From JAHWKS01 sp964458385 (GTDB lineage Bacteria; Planctomycetota; Planctomycetia; Pirellulales; Pirellulaceae): a DNA stretch of 6,206 nt. The DNA lies in contig CAYWIS010000286.1 of NCBI GenBank assembly GCA_964458385.1, positions 1-6,206 of the forward strand, written 5' to 3'. Under the pieces are notes generated by a model that was not told the origin of the DNA, searched no databases, and was given only the letters and a program-made list of their open reading frames with translations. The position numbers and the translations under genes are program-made. Shown here one piece after another: positions 1-5,480 of the stretch. The first letter of the stretch is position 1. Every line of letters begins with the position of its first letter.

Positions 1-2094
1 CTCCTTAAAACTCGTCACATTGAGAGCGGTGATTGGCTCCGGCAACGGCGCTGGCCGGGGTACAACAAATGCCTTGGGCGGCGAATTAAACAATTTTTCT
101 TTGCGCCGCGAACCGCGACGGTCATTGCGTTTTGCTGGGGTGGTCTCCGTGGGCTGCTCCTCGTCAAATGAAAGACTGAGTTGACCCGGGGTGGTGGCGT
201 TCTCATTCGGCGAGCGTCGCACCAGAGGGTGCGGTTGAGTTTTTGCGGCAAGGGGCGAGAAAAACGTCTTCGCTCGCCTTGCGACCGTTTCTTCGTTGGT
301 CGCAAAAAGTAGACGGCTTGGCGGCATCGGGTTCCCTTCCGTGTCTCGCTTGGCGACGATCAACGTAACATCCTCGCGCGAGGCCAGAATTGCGCTCAAC
401 GCGTAAGCGTCTCGCGCATAGCGCCGTTCGTTATCGGCCAACCCCAGGCGCCGACGCAGTTCATTCGGAAGAAACAGGTCGGCTGTTACCGATGTGGGAA
501 TCAATCCTTCGTTGAAACTGGTAATAACCAGGGCAGGCGCATCATCTAGCGTCAGATCTAGCCAGCCAAGCATTTCGACCGCCGTTTCCTTTTGCGGCGC
601 CGGAAGCAACTCGCTAGAAAGCTGGTCAAGTGTGTATCGAATGGCTTCGGCGGCCGACAGCTGAGGGGAAAGCGCCTTCGGCAGGGTTTCGTGTTCCGAC
701 AACACCCGTTGCAGCTGCGCACAGGCCGCCAGCGCGCTTTCTTGCGCCGGATCGCTTCGGTCGAATTCTCGATCTCGGTAGACCTCGACGAGCAGATTTT
801 CGAGATAACGCGTCCATTCGTGCAGGCGCCGAGATTCGCACTGAAACGGCTCTAAGAGCGTCATCACAAGTTGATACGTCTGCGCAGCCGCAGGTTCGAT
901 GCGAGGATCTTCAAAATCTTCATCGCGCAAACGAGCTGGCAAACGTTCGTTGTAGAAGTTGTCGAGCGGCGTGAGAAAATCAAGCGCGCCGGTCTTCTTT
1001 GCGAGCCAATCCACCACGTCCGGGTGCCGGACGAGGGCGGCGAAATCCAAGTAGCGCCCTCGCTCTAAATAATCGGCGACTGCCTCTAACAGACGACAGG
1101 GCGCGGAGTCGAGTACGCGTCCGCCATCGAAATAGCGTGTCGCCACATTTAACTGATAGAGTTGCCGCTCCAGATGTGGCGCTAAGAGCGGGTCTGGCAA
1201 ACCGATTGTGATCTCGTCGGCCGAATACTTCCCACCATACTCAGCTAAACGTCGCGCGACGGCTTCTGCTTGATCGTCGGGGCCGTCAACGCGCACGACT
1301 TGATCATCCGCAATATCGATGGGTGCATCGAGCCACTTCTCGGGAATCACGCAGCCATGCTCATCGAAGCGATCCGCCCATTCCGCCGGCGCATGAATCA
1401 ATGCCGTTACGTGGTCCGCGACCTGATCGAGCATCTGGCGGATCGCCATATTCAAGTCCACGGCGCCCAGCAAAATGATGTCTTTGTCGGTTCGAAACTC
1501 CCGGAACTTAATGGCAAATAGCCGCGCGGTTTGCAGGTCCCATAATTGCAGCGAATCGAGCAGCCGCAGGTATTCTTCCTGAACTTCGCGCATGGCTCGC
1601 CAACGCTCAGCCTCGCGAAATCCTTCGACCTCGGGTCCGATGCGAAGCACGTCGGCAAAGTCCAAGTTGTCCGCAGCCAAGTCCATATGTTGCCGACGCA
1701 GCAAATCGCCCAACGCCATCCAGCCGGGGGCATCGCCCGGTTCTGGCGGATTCGCGACAATCGCCGCCAATCGTTCGGGGGGACTGCCGTGCAGCGTCCT
1801 TGTCCACGCCAACTGTTGGACCAGTCGACTGGCAAAGGGGAGTTTCGGAGTATAGAGCTTTTCGGGGAGATCGCCGACCGTGCTAATATCGGGAGGCACA
1901 AGCCGAACGCCTTCTTTCTGAGCTTTCTCTAGTAAGAGTTCCAGTAGCCGCTTACCGGCGCTTGCCACCGGTGTTACGACAATGACTTGGCGCATATCGA
2001 ACACATGATCACGACAGTAGCGCTGAAAGAGCAAATCCACCGCCGAATGAAGAGGAGGGCGGCGCCACTCAAGGAAAACGCGTTCGATGGGCAT
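1..2094 (-). CDS. AddB/RexB-like PD-(D/E)XK nuclease family protein (N-terminal 698 residues, 3' end off window)
   Basis: Reading the minus strand from ATG at 2094 gives 698 codons without a stop to the left edge; the C-terminus is outside. An in-frame TAA lies 10 codons upstream with no other start between, so this ATG is the only good start, although no Shine-Dalgarno site precedes it. The protein resembles AddB/RexB, the helicase-like nuclease subunit of bacterial double-strand-break repair. Residues 36-52 (RQVIVVTPVASAGKRLL) sit where AddB has its P-loop, but the Walker A glycines and Lys-Ser/Thr are not intact, so ATP binding here is doubtful. Residues 507-598 resemble the C-terminal helicase-like block, including SFNEGLIP, a leucine- and arginine-rich segment after DLFLP, and ERRYARDAYAL. 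A charged, proline-rich linker (about 600-687) leads to LNVTSFKE, which resembles the entry to the C-terminal nuclease domain. Catalytic residues and any iron-sulfur cysteines would be off window. An AddA-type UvrD helicase may follow outside. The family call is fairly sure; recombination function is inferred. Confidence 0.8.
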   Translation of the reverse strand, partial: MPIERVFLEWRRPPLHSAVDLLFQRYCRDHVFDMRQVIVVTPVASAGKRLLELLLEKAQKEGVRLVPPDISTVGDLPEKLYTPKLPFASRLVQQLAWTRTLHGSPPERLAAIVANPPEPGDAPGWMALGDLLRRQHMDLAADNLDFADVLRIGPEVEGFREAERWRAMREVQEEYLRLLDSLQLWDLQTARLFAIKFREFRTDKDIILLGAVDLNMAIRQMLDQVADHVTALIHAPAEWADRFDEHGCVIPEKWLDAPIDIADDQVVRVDGPDDQAEAVARRLAEYGGKYSADEITIGLPDPLLAPHLERQLYQLNVATRYFDGGRVLDSAPCRLLEAVADYLERGRYLDFAALVRHPDVVDWLAKKTGALDFLTPLDNFYNERLPARLRDEDFEDPRIEPAAAQTYQLVMTLLEPFQCESRRLHEWTRYLENLLVEVYRDREFDRSDPAQESALAACAQLQRVLSEHETLPKALSPQLSAAEAIRYTLDQLSSELLPAPQKETAVEMLGWLDLTLDDAPALVITSFNEGLIPTSVTADLFLPNELRRRLGLADNERRYARDAYALSAILASREDVTLIVAKRDTEGNPMPPSRLLFATNEETVARRAKTFFSPLAAKTQPHPLVRRSPNENATTPGQLSLSFDEEQPTETTPAKRNDRRGSRRKEKLFNSPPKAFVVPRPAPLPEPITALNVTSFKE

Positions 2095-2180
2095 GGTTTT
2101 TTTAGTGCGTGGCGACTCGAATTAAAAGGAAAACGTGTTAAGGCTCCGCTACTTTCCCATCCTTCATTAGACGCTCAATA

Positions 2181-2199
2181 GGTGACACGTTTGGTCACC
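2181..2199. repeat. 6-bp inverted repeat in divergent spacer, possible operator
   Basis: GGTGAC (2181-2186) and GTCACC (2194-2199) are perfect inverted copies separated by 7 bases. The element lies about 87 bases before the AddB-like start on one side and 110 bases before the permease start on the other. That is a plausible place for a dimeric regulator to bind, but the arms are short and could arise by chance. Confidence 0.3.
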
Positions 2200-2254
2200 G
2201 CGCTAGAAATAACTGCTCGACAATTGGGGGGACAGGCGGCTAAACTTGGCACAT

Positions 2255-2275
2255 CCGCCCGTCTCTTGAGGGCGG
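2255..2275 (+). promoter_or_regulatory. GC-rich hairpin in the leader of the permease gene
   Basis: CCGCCC (2255-2260) and GGGCGG (2270-2275) form a perfect 6-bp GC stem with a 9-base loop, ending 33 bases before the permease ATG. GGCGG at 2235-2239 could pair with the same CCGCC, giving a mutually exclusive alternative fold. This could affect leader folding or translation, but no known riboswitch consensus is visible. It lacks a U-run, so an intrinsic terminator is unlikely. Confidence 0.25.
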
Positions 2276-2308
2276 CTGCGTGGTTTCCTTCGTTACCAAA
2301 CCCGGTTC

Positions 2309-3667
2309 ATGAAGAAAATACTCGGAATTTTTGCCCTTCTGGTCATCATTTGTGTGGTGACAACGCTCTACGAGCCGCAGTTTGTCACTCCCTTCAACGT
2401 GGAAAACCTGATCCGTTGGACCGCGTTGTTTGGGATCATCAGTATAGGGGTGTCGTTCGTCATCATCACCGGCGGCATTGACCTATCAATCGGCTCGGTT
2501 ATCGGCCTTACGGGATGCCTGCTTCCACTACTTCTCGCGGTTGAATATGTCGCCTCAAACGATCGTGTGACGATTGAAGAGGTCCGTGCTCAGGACAAAG
2601 TCTTGGTCGTCTCCGCTTCGGGTTTGGATTTAATCCGCGGCGATCGGCTCGAGTTCACAACGTCCGATCGAAGGAAACGAGCCGTTACGGTGGTCGGCGT
2701 TACTCAACAAGGCGCACGCACGATCATTACCGTTCGTGAATCACCTGCATTCGTTCAAAGCGGAAGCCAGGCAAGCGTCACGTACTTGAATCATATGAAC
2801 GTGGCGGCGGCGTTTGCCATTGTGATGGCGATCTCAGCCCTGATTGGATTGACGCATGGATTGTTGATTACGAAGCTGCGGCTCCAGCCGTTCGTAGTGA
2901 CTCTTTGCGGCTTGCTTTTCTACCGTGGTTTGGCGCGCACCTTGACCGACGATAAAGTCCAAGGCTTCGGAACGGGATTCGAAGGTCTAAAATACTTGAC
3001 GCAGGGACGGCCGTTCTCAATTCCCATTCCCTTCCTAAAGTGGATATCTGATGGCAATTGGGGACGCTACGCCTGGGATTGGCAAGCAGGACAACCGGCG
3101 CTCGACGGTCAAGGAAACCCAGTTCCTTTGCCGTTGTTTGAGTGGATCGCCGTGCCCATGCCGGTCATTATCTTGGCGGTCATCGCGATCGCCGCCGGGA
3201 TATTCTTGAACTACACAATCTACGGCCGTTACTTGTTGGCATTGGGCCGAAACGAGCAGGCGGCGCGGTACAGCGGCATCAACACCGATCGAATGGTGAT
3301 TTTGGCCTACGTGATTTGCTCATTACTTGCAGGGCTTGCCGGTGTGTTGTTCGCGTTGGATCTCAACTCGGTGCAACCCTCGGGGCACGGCAATTTTTAT
3401 GAACTCTATGCGATTGCGGCGGCGGTGCTCGGTGGCTGCAGTTTGCGCGGCGGCGAAGGCTCGATCTTAGGTGTCGTGATTGGAGCGGCGGTAATGCGAG
3501 TGCTTTACAATTCGATCAACCTGATGGACATCCCAACGCAAATGGAGTTTGCGATTATTGGGCTGGTAATCCTCGCGGGCGTAATTGCCGACGAATTGGT
3601 CAAGCGTTTCGCGATACGTCGCCGAGCACGTGTGTCGACCGCAACGCTGGAGAAAGCTGCGGCGTAA
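2309..3667 (+). CDS. ABC transporter permease, RbsC-like (BPD_transp_2 family), with soluble inserts
   Basis: This is a complete 452-residue membrane protein of the ribose/xylose/galactose-type ABC permease family, which forms the inner-membrane channel of a binding-protein-dependent importer, usually for sugars. Hydrophobic segments lie near residues 4-20, 38-54, 60-78, 164-188, 193-208, 281-301, 328-350, 364-376, 384-400 and 412-427. Family signatures are GGIDLSIGSVIGLTG (55-69), the cytoplasmic-loop motif GRNEQAARYSGIN (313-325), and AIAAAVLGGCSLRGGEGS (368-385). E. coli RbsC has about 321 residues. The excess comes mainly from a soluble, beta-rich-looking insert at about 82-163 and a second at about 240-280. 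The C-terminus is basic. The start is ATG 2309: an in-frame TGA lies at 2267 and no Shine-Dalgarno site is seen. Both neighbours are on the opposite strand, so no ATPase or binding-protein gene is linked here, and the substrate cannot be read from the sequence. Family assignment is firm. Confidence 0.92.
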   Translation: MKKILGIFALLVIICVVTTLYEPQFVTPFNVENLIRWTALFGIISIGVSFVIITGGIDLSIGSVIGLTGCLLPLLLAVEYVASNDRVTIEEVRAQDKVLVVSASGLDLIRGDRLEFTTSDRRKRAVTVVGVTQQGARTIITVRESPAFVQSGSQASVTYLNHMNVAAAFAIVMAISALIGLTHGLLITKLRLQPFVVTLCGLLFYRGLARTLTDDKVQGFGTGFEGLKYLTQGRPFSIPIPFLKWISDGNWGRYAWDWQAGQPALDGQGNPVPLPLFEWIAVPMPVIILAVIAIAAGIFLNYTIYGRYLLALGRNEQAARYSGINTDRMVILAYVICSLLAGLAGVLFALDLNSVQPSGHGNFYELYAIAAAVLGGCSLRGGEGSILGVVIGAAVMRVLYNSINLMDIPTQMEFAIIGLVILAGVIADELVKRFAIRRRARVSTATLEKAAA

Positions 3668-3670
3668 TCG

Positions 3671-3686
3671 CTCGTGTGGTCACGAG
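3671..3686 (+). terminator. Perfect tetraloop hairpin just after the permease stop
   Basis: CTCGTG (3671-3676), loop TGGT and CACGAG (3681-3686) form a perfect 6-bp stem three bases after the TAA of the permease. The sequence after it (TTCAAAG) is not a U-run, so it may stabilise the mRNA 3' end or pause polymerase rather than be a classic intrinsic terminator. Confidence 0.35.
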
Positions 3687-3696
3687 TTCAAAGACA

Positions 3697-3727
3697 CGGG
3701 CCATCCCTTGGAATGGCCGATGGCCCG
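3697..3727. terminator. 9-bp hairpin between convergent genes, possible bidirectional terminator
   Basis: CGGGCCATC (3697-3705) and GATGGCCCG (3719-3727) are perfect inverted copies with a 13-base loop. The element ends 8 bases before the stop of the minus-strand synthase gene and begins 29 bases after the permease stop. Position between two convergent stops and GC-rich pairing suggest termination or transcript-end protection for both genes. Neither strand shows a good U-tract, so Rho-independent activity is uncertain. Confidence 0.45.
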
Positions 3728-3735
3728 AAGGCAAC

Positions 3736-4857
3736 TTACTTCGCGGCAAGATTGACGGCCCCAGACTCGAGGTCGTCCAATTGGGAAGCCACAAGCGACA
3801 AGCGCCATTGAACGGCAAGCATCAGGCAGTTGATGCCCGAGCCTATGCCCAACATGGCGATTTTCTCGTTCGGTTGCACTAGGCCCCGTTCCAGCCCGAT
3901 AGCCATGGTTACCGGCAATGCCGCCGATCCGGTATTGCCGAGCCATTCCAAGGTGGCAAAGTCGCGCCCCGGGTCGAGATCCAACGATTCGAGCAGTAAC
4001 TTTCGGTGGGCCGCGCCCACTTGATGGCAAAAGGTTCGATCCAATTCATCCGAGGACCACCCCGACTCCTCAAGAAACCCTTTGAACGTTTCCACACCCG
4101 TTGCAATTCCTTCTTGCATTAGGCGTTCGGAATCGGTGTTCATTAACAATCCGCCGTTGGCATCGTTCGCCGCGCCGCTCTCGCCATAACCGCCCTGGCA
4201 AAGGTGGTGTTGGTCGGTGTTCGCCTGCGCGACGGCGGTCGTCAGCAAATTGCCGGTGCGGCTAATCCGGCGATGAACCAGCAACATGGCGCAACTGGCG
4301 GAGCCGATTGTCAATGATGCAATCGCGTTTTTGATGGTTTGTCGTGTGAGCGTTTCGTCACGATTGAGTGTGGCGATCGTGTTCTCCACGAGCGCCCGGC
4401 CCGATTCCGTTCCTACCACCAAACCTGCTTCAATCTGGCCCAACTCAATCATGTTGGCGACTTGTACAACGCCGTTGAGCAATCCTAAGCAAGCGTTGGA
4501 GACGTCATACACCAGGCACTTGCGCGGCAATCCCAGTTGATGATGCACCCCACAGGCGGTGGCCGGCTCCAGGTAATCACGACATACCGAGCCATGCACG
4601 AGCGCGCCAACTTTCGTGCGATCAATGCCTGCCACGCGCAAGGCTTTCTCTGCACTTTGAATACTGAATTCGCTTGGCCGAGCACCGCGCGGAAAGAAAC
4701 GGCGTTCGCGAATGCCGGTCATCAACTCCAAGCGTCCCTCGGGCAAGCGTAACCGCTGATACAGCGGAGCAAGCCGTTGCTCAATCTCGGCCGTAGTAAC
4801 GATCTCCTCGGGTAATGTGTACCCAAAGGCCTCCAAGCAAACATGGCGGTATTGCAT
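3736..4857 (-). CDS. oleA: OleA-like 3-oxoacyl-ACP synthase III / acyl-CoA head-to-head condensing enzyme
   Basis: This 373-residue cytosolic enzyme has the thiolase fold of the ketoacyl synthase III family. The Cys-His-Asn triad is C123 in DVSNACLG, H278 in CHQVG and N308 in GNTGSAALP. It matches Xanthomonas OleA, as I recall that sequence, more specifically than FabH: GSVCRDYLEPATA (89-101) carries E97 at the position of OleA Glu117, exactly 26 residues before the catalytic cysteine as in OleA, and the C-terminus has IAMLGIGSGINC (333-344). OleA joins two fatty acyl-CoAs by a non-decarboxylative Claisen condensation to a 2-alkyl-3-ketoacyl product, the first step to long-chain olefins or ketones. 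The start ATG 4857 begins where the family begins; extending to TTG 4938 adds 27 residues of unlike character. No Shine-Dalgarno site is seen. A convergent permease follows, so oleB, oleC and oleD are not immediately downstream. A generic annotation would be FabH-like synthase; the OleA role is inferred from motifs. Confidence 0.8.
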   Translation of the reverse strand: MQYRHVCLEAFGYTLPEEIVTTAEIEQRLAPLYQRLRLPEGRLELMTGIRERRFFPRGARPSEFSIQSAEKALRVAGIDRTKVGALVHGSVCRDYLEPATACGVHHQLGLPRKCLVYDVSNACLGLLNGVVQVANMIELGQIEAGLVVGTESGRALVENTIATLNRDETLTRQTIKNAIASLTIGSASCAMLLVHRRISRTGNLLTTAVAQANTDQHHLCQGGYGESGAANDANGGLLMNTDSERLMQEGIATGVETFKGFLEESGWSSDELDRTFCHQVGAAHRKLLLESLDLDPGRDFATLEWLGNTGSAALPVTMAIGLERGLVQPNEKIAMLGIGSGINCLMLAVQWRLSLVASQLDDLESGAVNLAAK

Positions 4858-4939
4858 GCGTCGCGTAGACCAGGAAATGTAAAAGCCGCGGAATTGAGCC
4901 TGCCCCAAGGCAACGGCCGGACAAGAGCGGATTACCAAG

Positions 4940-4968
4940 AGAATATCGCCCTATACCAAAACCGTAAA
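4940..4968 (-). promoter_or_regulatory. Weak promoter-like pair upstream of the OleA-like gene
   Basis: On the minus strand, TTTACG (4968-4963) and TATTCT (4945-4940) are separated by 17 bases, with four of six matches to each housekeeping-sigma consensus hexamer. The -10-like box ends 82 bases before the ATG. Such matches are common by chance, so this is only a candidate. Confidence 0.2.
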
Positions 4969-5000
4969 CCGGCGCTCCGATTTACAGGCCGTTTTTCCGC

Positions 5001-5012
5001 TTTTTGCAAAAA
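5001..5012. repeat. 12-bp perfect AT-rich palindrome
   Basis: TTTTTGCAAAAA reads the same on both strands. It lies 144 bases before the OleA-like ATG on the minus side, within a run of T- and A-tracts (4991-5012). It could be a regulator site or simply curved promoter-proximal DNA. Confidence 0.3.
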
Positions 5013-5175
5013 CCCATGCGCCAAAAGCTTGCAAGGGTACGCTGTTCGGCTATCATCCCTCCCAGCCGCACGTTGCAACTTATCTCATTCGGGCCTTAGG
5101 TCGCGTTCGGCGGTATTGTTACCCGTGCTTCCTCAACCTTGGTTTATCCATTCACGGGGGCCGCGAACCTTGGCC

Positions 5176-5201
5176 AATTCAAATGCTCACTGCGTTGAAT
5201 T
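5176..5201. repeat. 7-bp inverted repeat with 12-base loop
   Basis: AATTCAA (5176-5182) and TTGAATT (5195-5201) are perfect inverted copies. The adjoining TTGGCCAA (5170-5177) is itself a perfect 8-bp palindrome sharing two bases with the left arm. The site is about 280 bases before the giant-protein gene. An operator is possible; function is unknown. Confidence 0.3.
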
Positions 5202-5251
5202 CGCTTCTTGTCTGGGGTGTCTCGGCGTCAAAAGTTGCCCGAGATTACTTG

Positions 5252-5280
5252 TTGACGCACCTTTTGGGGTTTGCCATCAT
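5252..5280 (+). promoter_or_regulatory. Promoter-like pair upstream of the giant-protein gene
   Basis: TTGACG (5252-5257) and CATCAT (5275-5280) are 17 bases apart, matching five and four positions of the -35 and -10 consensus. An exact TTGACA also occurs at 5298-5303 but has no good -10 partner at normal spacing. If real, the first pair would give a leader of about 195 bases. Confidence 0.22.
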
Positions 5281-5394
5281 TACCCATGTTATCTGGGTTG
5301 ACAGCGGGGGTCTTTCTAGCTCCCTGGTGTCGGGTGCTATGAGAAGCGCCTACGCTGCCCCTAGTCGAGTCGCGCAGGAGGAGTACTTTGGCGC

Positions 5395-5413
5395 CGACAA
5401 CCTGTGGTTGTCG
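5395..5413 (+). repeat. 8-bp inverted repeat, hairpin in the leader of the giant-protein gene
   Basis: CGACAACC (5395-5402) and GGTTGTCG (5406-5413) pair perfectly over 8 bp with a 3-base loop. The element ends 67 bases before the ATG at 5481. No U-run follows. It could be a leader hairpin or a protein-binding palindrome. Confidence 0.35.
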
Positions 5414-5467
5414 TGCGGATCGGTTCAAGCTTTTCTCGGCATTGTCTCCGGCGTTTGTCATCGTGAA

Positions 5468-5472
5468 AAGGA
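5468..5472 (+). promoter_or_regulatory. Shine-Dalgarno site deciding the start at 5481
   Basis: AAGGA, in the run GAAAAGGA, lies 8 bases before ATG 5481. It supports this ATG over the upstream in-frame GTG at 5463 and TTG at 5388. It is the only gene in the window with a clear ribosome binding site. Confidence 0.6.
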
Positions 5473-5480
5473 TCGCAACT

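Larger units (their letters stand above)
4858..5480. other. Divergent 623-base spacer without a convincing gene
   Basis: This stretch separates the leftward OleA-like gene from the rightward giant-protein gene and must hold the promoters of both. I see no tRNA, known riboswitch or protein domain. An open frame at 5183-5503 (106 codons) starts with a hydrophobic stretch but has no Shine-Dalgarno site, no recognisable family, and overlaps the start of the next gene, so I do not call it. The spacer carries several short inverted repeats, listed separately. Confidence 0.7.

Noticed and set aside
1452..1932. Open frames of 128-149 codons on both strands inside the AddB-like gene
   Set aside because: They are out-of-frame shadows: the 698-codon AddB-like frame spans the region without a stop and carries recognisable motifs, whereas these translations do not resemble any family.
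2095..2308. Search for a tRNA, small gene or known riboswitch in the spacer before the permease
   Set aside because: No cloverleaf, no conserved riboswitch core and no open frame with start signals was found; only the two short inverted repeats remain.
4858..4938. 27-codon upstream extension of the OleA-like gene to a TTG start
   Set aside because: The extra residues do not match the family, whose alignment begins at the ATG at 4857 (MQYRHV); TTG is a weaker start and no ribosome site supports it.
5298..5303. Exact TTGACA hexamer as a strong promoter for the giant-protein gene
   Set aside because: No acceptable -10 hexamer lies 15-19 bases downstream; an isolated -35 match is weak evidence.
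5388..5480. In-frame upstream starts (TTG 5388, GTG 5463) that would add a hydrophobic stretch to the giant surface protein as a possible signal sequence
   Set aside because: The ATG at 5481 has a good AAGGA site 8 bases upstream and gives the usual basic leader before the LEPR-XLL-type motif.
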